Assembly: GCA_012511845.1 (NCBI GenBank)
Contig: JAAZFF010000438.1
Span: forward strand, 1-8,511
DNA length: 8,511 bases
Direction: 5' to 3'
DNA from: Lentisphaerota bacterium
Lineage (GTDB): Bacteria > Verrucomicrobiota > Kiritimatiellia > RFP12 > UBA3636
In this document: in pieces, positions 1 through 5,615 of the stretch
How the letters are laid out: the number at the start of each line of letters is the position of its first letter
Numbering within the stretch: position 1 is the stretch's first letter
Notes under the pieces: generated by a model
Databases searched by the model: none
What the model was told of the DNA's origin: nothing
Seen by the model: only the letters and a program-made list of their open reading frames with translations
Position numbers and translations under genes: made by a program

Positions 1-101
1 CTGTCTGTGCCCGCTTGCTGAGCAAGGTAGGGACGGCTCTCCGCAGCGGTCCGCCGGTTGTTGCAGGCAATCAAAATTGTTTTGACTCCGGACTTGGGGC
101 T
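1..101. repeat. Long direct repeat, copy 1 (partner 6710-6817)
   Basis: Bases 1-86 align without gaps to 6710-6795 with three differences (positions 15, 61 and 80). After a 7-base insertion in the second copy the match continues to position 101 (second copy to 6817). The repeat is cut by the window edge, so its true left end is unknown. The near-identity over 6.7 kb suggests recent duplication or gene conversion. Confidence 0.85.
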
Positions 102-165
102 GACCTTATTGACCGTATTGAGATTGCTTCGCTACCACGGCGGTTTTGGAAAAACGCGCCCTACC
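26..165. repeat. REPIN-like element 1: inverted pair of palindromes around a core
   Basis: The left palindrome (26-56) begins GGTAGGG and ends CCGCCG, with GGACGGCT and AGCGGTCC arms around the loop CTCCGC. The right palindrome (137-165) is in inverse orientation: its reverse complement also begins GGTAGGG and ends ACCGCCGT, with GGCG(C)GTTTT and AAAACCGCC arms around TCC. The core between them starts with the 16-base string AGGCAATCAAAATTGT, found in all three elements, but is otherwise shorter and more diverged than in the copies at 6275-6396 and 6774-6895. Inverted REP pairs of this layout are called REPINs in other bacteria, where they are mobilised in trans by RAYT transposases; no such transposase is in the window. 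Confidence 0.65.
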
Positions 166-258
166 TTTTCGTATTTATTCGTGTCTATTCGTGGTTCAAA
201 TTTTGCTCCACCTTGCTTCTGTGTTCTCGGCGGCTCTGCGTGAGATATCTTCGCCACC

Positions 259-287
259 ACGGCGGTTTTGGAAAAACGCGCCCTACC
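259..287 (-). repeat. Single palindromic repeat unit, inverse orientation
   Basis: This is identical in its 29 bases (ACGGCGG to CCTACC) to the right palindrome at 137-165, and the preceding CC is shared too. No complete forward partner lies beside it; a half-unit with GCAAACCGCCGTGG is at 381-394. It could be the remnant of a second REPIN-like element or a solitary REP. Confidence 0.7.
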
Positions 288-340
288 CTAATTCGCTATT
301 ACTAATCCCGCGACTTCAACCCTGCGCCGTGGCAAGCCGT

Positions 341-394
341 GCCAGTGAACAGTTGGCAGTGGGCAGTTTTCTCATAAGCCGCAAACCGCCGTGG
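341..394. repeat. GGCAGTG-type short repeat plus half palindrome
   Basis: Bases 341-366 (gccagtgaacag, then ggcagtgggcag) match 6574-6595 (gccagtgagcag, then aggcagtgg) with few differences. Further degraded relatives containing 'tgatcact' and 'actgcc' occur at 6213-6243 and 8377-8398. At 372-380 'tcataagcc' resembles 'tcatgagcc' at 6679-6687, and 381-394 is the 3' half of the GGTAGGG/CCGCCG palindrome family. The segment is a patchwork of fragments of the same repeat families found in the other spacers. Confidence 0.55.
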
Positions 395-458
395 TTGATG
401 TGTAGCTGATGAGACCGCAAGGCTCTGTACCTGCATCGCGGCAGAGAAGCCTGGGAAC

Positions 459-476
459 ACCGAGCGCCTGCTCGGT
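459..476. repeat. Perfect 7-bp hairpin, repeat family copy 1
   Basis: ACCGAGC pairs perfectly with GCTCGGT around the loop GCCT. It sits in a longer repeat starting with 'cctggga' that recurs at 6424-6441 and, degraded, at 8357-8373. In the second copy the outer A-T pair has become C-G, so pairing is kept. There is no T-run after this copy. Confidence 0.65.
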
Positions 477-611
477 CACGCCTGCTGAAGTTCGAAGTCA
501 AAATTGGTTTCGATTCTATCGATTCGCTCGATCCTATCGGCAATTCATTGATTTTCCGTTCCCGGCAACTGCCCAAGTCACCCGACGCAACATGCTTTAT
601 TTCAAAACTGA

Positions 612-641
612 TTGCAATGCACATGAAGTTTTTCCTATACT
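612..641 (+). promoter_or_regulatory. Candidate sigma-70-type promoter for the URO-D-like gene
   Basis: TTGCAA (612-617), an 18-base spacer and TATACT (636-641) give four of six and five of six matches to the -35 and -10 consensus. This would leave a leader of about 130 bases before the start at 777. It is the best match I found between the repeats and the gene, but it is consensus-based only. Confidence 0.35.
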
Positions 642-776
642 TGTAAGTGAACATCAAGGATTTCTCCCGGTAAAATTAGTTCAATAACACTTGTGGCGTG
701 GACGCTTTGCGCCGTGCCACTTGGTGATGTATTACCATACGTTTGTTGTCCGGGCATCAAGACAAAGGAAATGTAA

Positions 777-1775
777 ATGGACCTGGCACCTTCTGTATAC
801 GAGCATGCAGCGGCAGTCATCGGAGAGACTCCGTGGCGTGTTTCGCGCGATCCGGAGTTGCTCTTTCAGGCACACGTCGAAGCGTTTCACCTTTACCGGC
901 ATGCTCCGGTTGTGGTGGGCATCGACATATATAATCTTGAAGCCGAGGCGTACGGAGCCACCATCCTCGAGCCACCCGGCAATGCCCTTCCATCGGTTTC
1001 AGCACCTCTCTGCCAGACATGTGCAGATATCAGGATGCTCGAGATATTCGATCCGCTGAGAGATGGACGGATTCCAATTGTCTTGGAGACAGGCAAACGC
1101 CTCAAGGCGACCCTGACGGATGCCGACATCCGGATACCGATCAGCGGACCATTTTCATTGGCGGGCAATTTGGTCGGCTTTGACAGCTTGCTTTGCGACA
1201 TCATTGATGACCCGCAGAGCGTCAGGCAGGCATTAGACCATCTTGCCTGGGGACAAATCGCTTTTGCTCGAGAGGTTGTGTCGCAGGGCATGCAGATTAC
1301 CCTTTTCGAATCAGGTGCAACCCCTCCCTTGATATCGCCGGAGTCGTTTGCCAAAGTGGTTTTGCCTGTGCTCAAGCATATCATCACAGAGGTGTCATCA
1401 ATGGCAGGGCATCACGTGCCCTGCATTATTGGCGGCAACACATTCCCGATCCTGGACTCGATTTTGGAGACAGGAGCCGGATACGTTATCTGCCCATCCG
1501 AAACTGACCAGGCAGCATTCATGCAGCAGATGGACGCTCATCCTGAGGTGATGGTACGCATCAACACAAACCCGGCAGTGTTTGCCACCGGCAGCCCGAT
1601 GGAAGTTCAACAGGAAATAGAGAGAGTTCTGAGGATTGCGGGTAGTCGGCAGAAGGTTTGCATCGGGACTGGTGTTCTTCCATTCGATACCAAACCCGAC
1701 CTTGTCCTGCTGGCGAAGAAGATCCTGCGTAATATTGGAAGAGCTTGCCAACCAACGGGCGCAGGCGACGCTTGA
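777..1775 (+). CDS. Uroporphyrinogen decarboxylase (URO-D) superfamily protein, MtaA/CmuA-like
   Basis: A 332-residue protein with the URO-D (TIM-barrel) family signature: ISGPFSLAG at 122-130, the conserved 'P-LISPE-F' strand at 184-191, GGNTFPIL at 219-226, INTNPAVF at 262-269 (compare QGNLDP in HemE) and GTGVLPFDTKP at 297-307. The layout suits methylcobamide methyltransferase-like members better than true HemE. The usual zinc site of MtaA-type proteins (H-x-C-G-N-T, then G-C near the C terminus) appears lost: the ungapped alignment places I217, G219 and V300 at these three ligands. No corrinoid protein or other methyltransferase subunit is adjacent, so substrate and reaction are unknown. 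The ATG at 777 is supported by AAAGGA at 764-769 with seven-base spacing. It appears to be a stand-alone gene. Confidence 0.85.
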   Translation: MDLAPSVYEHAAAVIGETPWRVSRDPELLFQAHVEAFHLYRHAPVVVGIDIYNLEAEAYGATILEPPGNALPSVSAPLCQTCADIRMLEIFDPLRDGRIPIVLETGKRLKATLTDADIRIPISGPFSLAGNLVGFDSLLCDIIDDPQSVRQALDHLAWGQIAFAREVVSQGMQITLFESGATPPLISPESFAKVVLPVLKHIITEVSSMAGHHVPCIIGGNTFPILDSILETGAGYVICPSETDQAAFMQQMDAHPEVMVRINTNPAVFATGSPMEVQQEIERVLRIAGSRQKVCIGTGVLPFDTKPDLVLLAKKILRNIGRACQPTGAGDA

Positions 1776-1851
1776 TGAGAGCAAACAACATTTGGATAAA
1801 GAATTCCGGAACGTCAATACATCAATGCCGAAATGAATTTGGAGCATGTCA

Positions 1852-1874
1852 GATGTTGTTTAAACATCCTTTTT
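1852..1874 (+). terminator. Weak candidate intrinsic terminator
   Basis: GATGTT (1852-1857) pairs with AACATC (1863-1868) around GTTTA, followed by CTTTTTCT. The stem is only six AT-rich pairs, so it would be weak. It lies about 75 bases after the URO-D-like gene and overlaps the -35 of the next candidate promoter. Confidence 0.3.
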
Positions 1875-1884
1875 CTGATAGAAT
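1856..1884 (+). promoter_or_regulatory. Candidate sigma-70-type promoter for the 1945 gene
   Basis: TTGTTT (1856-1861), a 17-base spacer and TAGAAT (1879-1884) resemble a housekeeping promoter; the -10 matches five of six consensus bases. Transcription would begin near 1891, giving a leader of about 54 bases before the ATG at 1945. As I found no good promoter before hldA, this one may also serve the downstream heptose and sigma-factor genes. Confidence 0.45.
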
Positions 1885-1944
1885 CTGGCAGCAACTTCAG
1901 TAGAGATACAAGCAGCGGGAAAAATATATATTTACAGGGAGTCA

Positions 1945-2430
1945 ATGAAATATACTGATCGTGAATTAAAGATGTTCAATTTTTTTGCGCTGACTCTTTT
2001 TTTCATAGGCGGCGCAGCATTGATTCTAGGGATCATTGATTTTTCCATAATGCCTGAAGTAAGTTATTATTCCCAGACCAGGATGGATGCCGATCCTGCT
2101 ATTGCTGCATATTCAATTGAGGCAGTCACAAACGTTGGCAGCACATACTCTGTTCCGCTCGCCGATGTAAGTTCGGACGAAGAGGGAGAAGATTTCTCTG
2201 AAAGTCTCGAAACCTCAGCCGATTTAACCAGAAAACAGCAAAGTAGGAGACTTCCCAGAAAATCGCGCTACGTTTATGAGACCACTTCATATAAAGAGAC
2301 AAATCTTGGAGCATTAAGTAAAATTCTGACCGGTGTAGTCTTTCTCCTGCTAAGTTTGGCATTAAACAAAATAACGTCCGATGTAAAACGCCGTGGCGGT
2401 TTTGATCATCCAGGTAAACGAGACGATTAA
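1945..2430 (+). CDS. Hypothetical two-helix membrane protein
   Basis: I do not recognise a family for this 161-residue protein. A hydrophobic helix at about 11-33 (FNFFALTLFF, then IGGAALILGII) and a second at about 121-143 (LGALSKILTG, then VVFLLLSLAL) flank an 85-residue hydrophilic middle that is acidic around 76-90 and basic around 97-108. The short ends and the basic C terminus (KRRGG, residues 148-152) suggest both termini lie in the cytoplasm with the middle outside, which is an inference. The start is supported by AGGGAG (1936-1941) just before the ATG. The C-terminal codons overlap an imperfect palindrome (2385-2403) resembling the intergenic repeat. It precedes hldA by 56 bases on the same strand and could be the first gene of that transcript. 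Confidence 0.65.
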   Translation: MKYTDRELKMFNFFALTLFFIGGAALILGIIDFSIMPEVSYYSQTRMDADPAIAAYSIEAVTNVGSTYSVPLADVSSDEEGEDFSESLETSADLTRKQQSRRLPRKSRYVYETTSYKETNLGALSKILTGVVFLLLSLALNKITSDVKRRGGFDHPGKRDD

Positions 2431-2486
2431 TTTTAAGCAGGGGCTAAGCTCATAAATTTAAACAATACAACCAAATTTTCCAGCAA

Positions 2487-3488
2487 ATGATTAATAGACC
2501 AGAAGCACTAGAGCAAATATTATCGGATATTCAGGGCAAACGCGTCCTTGTTATAGGCGATGCCGTTCTCGACCATTACATATGGGGAGACGCAACCCGC
2601 ATCTCCCAGGAAGCGCCGGTACCCGTAGTAAGAATAGCCGATGAAACCTTCTCTGCCGGAGGTGCTGCCAATGTGGCAGCCAATATAACGGCACTGGGAG
2701 GCGAGGCAAAACTCTTCGGCTGGATAGGCACAGATGCAAACGGGAAAAAACTTGCCGAGATAATAAAGTCCAAAGGAGTGGAAATAATCAACACTGCCCT
2801 GAGTAATGCGCACGAGACGATCACGAAAACACGTGTTGTATGCAACCGCCAGCAACTGTGCCGCCTCGATCGGGAACCAAAACCGAAATTTTATGAAATA
2901 AGTCCAGAGTGCATCGCCAACTCAATAGCACCCGCCATGCATGATGTTGATGCCATAATAATATCCGATTACGCCAAAGGCACCATATCAACAGAATCAG
3001 TACGCGCTATACAAACGATAGCTCCGGACGGCATTTTTATGGCAATGGACCCCAAGCCACGCAGCCTCATATCATACAGCGGAATGTCTGTAATGACGCC
3101 TAACAGACCTGAATCATTGAAACTTGCAGGTATTGAATGCGACGAAACTGACACGTTTCCTGCCGAAGATGTATTTCGCAACATATATGAAAAATTCTCA
3201 CCCGCGCACCTGGTAGTGACACTGGGGGCAGGTGGAATGCTGATCAGCGGAGATGGCGGACTGACTACCGGCGAACATATTCCCACAGTAGCACGTGAAG
3301 TTTTCGATGTTACCGGTGCCGGTGATACTGTTATTGCAGCACTTACGCTCGCCTCCGTTGCAGGCGCTTCCCTTGAAGATGCTGCACGCTTCGCTAATAC
3401 AGCAGCCGGGTTCGTAGTAGGCAAAATGGGATCTGCCACAGCAACTCCCGATGACATCAGGAATTATGCCACAGGGTGCAATAAATGA
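2487..3488 (+). CDS. hldA: D-glycero-beta-D-manno-heptose-7-phosphate kinase (HldA / RfaE domain I)
   Basis: A PfkB/ribokinase-fold sugar kinase of 333 residues, the size of the kinase half of bifunctional HldE, with no adenylyltransferase domain. It phosphorylates D-glycero-D-manno-heptose-7-phosphate at C1 with ATP in the cytoplasm, an early step towards ADP-heptose for the LPS inner core. Visible signatures: GDAVLDHYIWG (24-34) with RISQEAPVPVV (38-48), typical of RfaE1; SAGGAANVAAN (56-66) in the substrate pocket; SDYAKG (160-165); DPKPRS (188-193); TPNRPE (204-209); and the kinase motif DVTGAGD (274-280), with D280 as the expected catalytic base. No clear Shine-Dalgarno precedes the ATG. 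Its last four bases overlap the gmhB start (ATGA), implying translational coupling with the next step of the same pathway. Confidence 0.93.
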   Translation: MINRPEALEQILSDIQGKRVLVIGDAVLDHYIWGDATRISQEAPVPVVRIADETFSAGGAANVAANITALGGEAKLFGWIGTDANGKKLAEIIKSKGVEIINTALSNAHETITKTRVVCNRQQLCRLDREPKPKFYEISPECIANSIAPAMHDVDAIIISDYAKGTISTESVRAIQTIAPDGIFMAMDPKPRSLISYSGMSVMTPNRPESLKLAGIECDETDTFPAEDVFRNIYEKFSPAHLVVTLGAGGMLISGDGGLTTGEHIPTVAREVFDVTGAGDTVIAALTLASVAGASLEDAARFANTAAGFVVGKMGSATATPDDIRNYATGCNK

Positions 3489-4036
3489 AATCAGCCCTAT
3501 TTATAGACAGGGACAACACGCTCGTATATGACGAGAGCTTCATGTCCCGCCCTGAACAAATTCGTCTCCTTCCAGGGGCTGCTGAAGCTGTCAAAATGGC
3601 TTCTGCCTATTTTCGTCTTTATCTAATGACAAATCAATCCGGCATCGGACGCGGATTTTTTAAAATGGAAGATGCCGTAGCATGCAACAATCGCATGTTT
3701 GAACTGCTTGACTTGCCTCCTCCGGGTTTTCACGGAGTATGCATTGCACCCGACGCCCCGGGGGAGCCGGTAATATACCGAAAGCCGTCACCACGCTATA
3801 TCATTGAAACAATAGAGCGTGACGGATTGGAACCTGAACTCTGCTACATGATCGGAGATCGGATAACAGATTTAAAAAGCGGGTTAAATGCGGGAATAAA
3901 CTCAATACTTATAAACGATAAAACGGGAGCATGGGATGAGAAGGCGCAAGCATTTGCCGAGGAACATTCTATCAGCGTGTACCGGTCAGTTTACGATGCA
4001 GTAATCGCCCTTTTGCAGGACGTGCCGAAAGCGTAA
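3485..4036 (+). CDS. gmhB: D-glycero-D-manno-heptose-1,7-bisphosphate 7-phosphatase (GmhB), HAD family
   Basis: A 183-residue HAD phosphatase that would remove the C7 phosphate from the product of HldA. Motif I is DRDNT (8-12), with D8 the nucleophile and D10 the acid/base; motif II is TNQSGIGRG (49-57); the conserved RKPSP is at 99-103 (K100); motif IV is GDRITD (124-129) with D125 and D129. Its length fits GmhB and the four-base overlap with hldA supports the assignment over HisB-N phosphatases, which share the fold. The zinc loop of well-studied GmhB (C-x-H, then C-x-C) is shortened here: only C86 remains, with A88 at the His position and no Cys pair before RKP. AGGG at 3473-3476 inside hldA is a weak ribosome site. 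Confidence 0.88.
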   Translation: MKSALFIDRDNTLVYDESFMSRPEQIRLLPGAAEAVKMASAYFRLYLMTNQSGIGRGFFKMEDAVACNNRMFELLDLPPPGFHGVCIAPDAPGEPVIYRKPSPRYIIETIERDGLEPELCYMIGDRITDLKSGLNAGINSILINDKTGAWDEKAQAFAEEHSISVYRSVYDAVIALLQDVPKA

Positions 4037-4076
4037 AGATAAATTGAATAAAAAACCGCATCGCAACGTCAAAACA

Positions 4077-4655
4077 ATGACCAGTAAAAAAGAACAGATG
4101 GAGTTACTCCGAAGGGCAAGGGAGGGCGATTTCGATGCGTTTGCAGCTCTCACCGAACCGCATAGAGAAAGTGCCTGCATGTTTATAGCACAACTCACCG
4201 GAGAAAGTGATGCGGAGGACGTTTTTATGACGGCTCTGCTAAAAGCCTGGAAATCAATAAACACCTTCAGTGAAAGATCTTCATACAAAACATGGTTGTT
4301 CAGCATAACAAGATTTACAGCATTAGATTACCTGCGTTCAAGAAAAGCACGCAAAGAGGTCTCAACTGAAGATGAAGAAATCGGGCTCACGGCTTCAACA
4401 ATTGCCGACAGCGATGCAGAAAGTCCCTCACTTAAAATACAGGCTGATGAAAAAAACGAAATTATTAAGAACGCACTCAATGAATTATCTCAGGCTCATA
4501 AAGAAGTAATCGAGCTTTACTATTACCAGGACTTCAAATACAACGAAATTGCAAATATCCTGGATATCTCAGTCGGAACAGTAATGTCGCGCCTGCATCA
4601 TGCAAAATCAAACTTGGCAAAAACACTCGAACAACACAAAAACGAACTACTTTAA
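4077..4655 (+). CDS. ECF-family RNA polymerase sigma factor
   Basis: A 192-residue sigma factor counted from the ATG at 4077. An in-frame TTG at 4044 would add 11 residues; I prefer the ATG because the sigma-2 domain begins right after it, though neither start has a clear ribosome site. Region 2 spans about 8-90: DAEDVF (45-50) and LLKAWKSINTF (54-64) cover region 2.2, and SSYKTWLFSITRFTALDYLR (68-87) covers 2.3-2.4, which would contact the -10. An acidic linker (91-125) leads to region 4 (126-181) with a helix-turn-helix around YNEIANILDISVGTVMSRLH (155-174) for the -35. It follows gmhB on the same strand and is followed six bases later by a membrane protein suited to be its anti-sigma factor. 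The ECF subgroup cannot be assigned by eye. Confidence 0.9.
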   Translation: MTSKKEQMELLRRAREGDFDAFAALTEPHRESACMFIAQLTGESDAEDVFMTALLKAWKSINTFSERSSYKTWLFSITRFTALDYLRSRKARKEVSTEDEEIGLTASTIADSDAESPSLKIQADEKNEIIKNALNELSQAHKEVIELYYYQDFKYNEIANILDISVGTVMSRLHHAKSNLAKTLEQHKNELL

Positions 4656-4661
4656 ACTTCA

Positions 4662-5069
4662 ATGAAAGATAAACAAATCAGACGCTTATTGCTCGAAAAC
4701 GTGCAGAAACAGAAGCTCACACCGGCAGATGAGTTCTGGGCGGATTTCCGCACCCGTGTCGAGCAGATGAGTGCTGAAGAAACCTCAGCTGAAGCTGCCG
4801 GAATGTGGCAGAGTCCACACCCTGCCACAGCAAAATGGCGCTCAATACTCTCTTCATTTACAGTAAAGCGCTTTGGCATAGCCTCACTTGCAGCTGCAGT
4901 CATCGTAGTGTGTGCAACACTTGTTATGACACTGCCGCAAAGTGCCGCTGACGAACCGGTTTTCAATAATCTTGAGTTTGGATCCGACCTTAAACATAAC
5001 GGCGTACTTGTAATAACCGATAAAGATACAAACGCCAGGATCCTCTGGGTCATTACGGAGGACTTATGA
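4662..5069 (+). CDS. Probable single-pass anti-sigma factor
   Basis: A 135-residue protein with a cytoplasmic N-terminal part (1-68), one hydrophobic helix at about 71-91 (FGIASLAAAV, then IVVCATLVMT) and a 44-residue outside tail. Position six bases after the ECF gene and topology match membrane anti-sigma factors, which hold the sigma factor until an envelope signal arrives. The zinc-binding HxxxCxxC motif of ZAS-type anti-sigma factors is absent; the N-terminal segment with EFWADFRTRV (24-33) is the likely sigma-binding region. The tail (97-135) has a compact NNLEFGSDLKHNGVLVITD segment (102-120) ending RILWVITED, which could be a sensory strand pair. The function is inferred mainly from context. 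Its stop overlaps the next start by four bases. Confidence 0.7.
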   Translation: MKDKQIRRLLLENVQKQKLTPADEFWADFRTRVEQMSAEETSAEAAGMWQSPHPATAKWRSILSSFTVKRFGIASLAAAVIVVCATLVMTLPQSAADEPVFNNLEFGSDLKHNGVLVITDKDTNARILWVITEDL

Positions 5070-5530
5070 AAAAACAAATTCTGACAACATTAATCGTATC
5101 GCTTGCCATTATTTCGGCTCAACTGCCGGCAATGGCTAAAGCAGCAGGTATTCTTAATGTCAAACACATCGAACTTTCACAAAAGGGAGGAGTAGCTCCC
5201 GGCCTGCAAAATGTGGCATCAATCATGAGCCGATGCCTTCCCTACAAAGGATGCCGCCTTATAGAACAACAGTCATGTGTTTTCCCGGCAAATGCCGCAT
5301 TGAGCTTCAAAGATGGCTATAAACTCATTTTCAGAACTCTGGATGACGGTAAAACAGCAGTAACAATATTACGGGGAAAAAAACAGCTCATGTCGATGTC
5401 TGTCATTCTGGAAGGTACAGATCCGGTTGTGATAGGAGGTTTTACCAGCGGATTTTCAAATTCACGGCGAATCTTTGTACTGCGTAAATCGCTCCCGGCT
5501 GAATCCTGTCCGGAAATATCGGAAGATTAA
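5066..5530 (+). CDS. Secreted protein of the ECF/anti-sigma operon, unknown function
   Basis: A 154-residue protein with a standard signal peptide: basic MKKQ, hydrophobic core about 5-20, likely cleavage after AMA (22-24). The mature part has LQNVASIMSR (47-56), a cysteine cluster C57, C63 and C71 around YKGCRL (60-65), an amphipathic strand region (78-115) and a conserved-looking VVIGG (121-125) close to the end; C148 is a fourth cysteine. The 'YKxxRL ... VVIGG' layout recalls small secreted proteins that I have seen next to ECF sigma operons in other phyla, but I know no name for them. The ATG overlaps the anti-sigma stop (ATGA) and has a strong GGAGG at 5057-5061. It may act as signal receptor or modulator for the anti-sigma tail, which is inference from context. 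Confidence 0.72.
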   Translation: MKKQILTTLIVSLAIISAQLPAMAKAAGILNVKHIELSQKGGVAPGLQNVASIMSRCLPYKGCRLIEQQSCVFPANAALSFKDGYKLIFRTLDDGKTAVTILRGKKQLMSMSVILEGTDPVVIGGFTSGFSNSRRIFVLRKSLPAESCPEISED

Positions 5531-5534
5531 CTTC

Positions 5535-5563
5535 TTGAATGAACACCTCAAAAAATTTAATAT
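5535..5563 (+). promoter_or_regulatory. slyB: Strong candidate sigma-70-type promoter for slyB
   Basis: TTGAAT (5535-5540), an exact 17-base spacer rich in A/T, and TAATAT (5558-5563). Transcription would start near 5570, leaving a leader of about 45 bases. It begins right after the stop of the secreted-protein gene, so slyB can be expressed apart from the upstream operon. Confidence 0.6.
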
Positions 5564-5600
5564 GTTGTACAGCCGTGAAAAAAACGATAGTAAACTAAAA

Positions 5601-5607
5601 TAAGGAG
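5601..5607 (+). promoter_or_regulatory. slyB: Strong ribosome binding site of slyB
   Basis: TAAGGAG with eight bases to the ATG at 5616. Together with the GGAGG before the 5066 gene it shows that the organism uses Shine-Dalgarno signals, in contrast to hldA and the ECF gene, which lack them. Confidence 0.75.
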
Positions 5608-5615
5608 ACATCACT

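Larger units (their letters stand above)
1..776. other. Repeat-rich intergenic region without convincing genes
   Basis: This stretch holds no reading frame I believe. Several ORFs of 60-120 codons are open, but they run through repeats that recur elsewhere in the window in other frames, and none has a recognisable protein motif. It contains a REPIN-like element (26-165), a lone inverted palindrome (259-287), a GGCAGTG-type repeat (341-366), half a palindrome (381-394) and a perfect hairpin (459-476). Between the palindromes, around 178-247, is low-information sequence of the type 'attcgtgtctattcgtggtt', with a diverged match near 6900. The last part (about 500-776) is unique sequence leading to the promoter and ribosome site of the gene at 777. 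Confidence 0.7.

Noticed and set aside
26..60. Possible tRNA or small structured RNA from the GC-rich hairpin
   Set aside because: There is no cloverleaf, T-loop or anticodon pattern; the hairpin belongs to the dispersed palindrome family.
251..400. Possible CRISPR-like array from recurring 30-base units
   Set aside because: Units occur in both orientations at irregular spacing with conserved material between them, which fits REP/REPIN elements and not direct repeats with unique spacers.
15..409. Open frames in the first repeat block (about 60-100 codons)
   Set aside because: They run through palindromic repeats that recur at 6270-6900 in other frames and have no protein motif or convincing ribosome site.
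316..687. Opposing open frames (316-657 minus, 409-687 plus)
   Set aside because: They overlap each other and repeat sequence, and show no recognisable composition or motif; the plus frame would end just before the URO-D gene without support.
893..1847. Long minus-strand frames opposite the URO-D-like gene
   Set aside because: They are shadows of a gene with clear family motifs.
2969..3457. 162-codon minus-strand frame opposite hldA
   Set aside because: Its Ser/Ala/Pro-rich translation is what the complement of a PfkB gene gives, and hldA is unambiguous.
4044..4076. TTG start for the ECF sigma gene
   Set aside because: It would place the start eight bases after gmhB, but the extra 11 basic residues precede the usual sigma-2 start and no good ribosome site is present. 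It remains possible.
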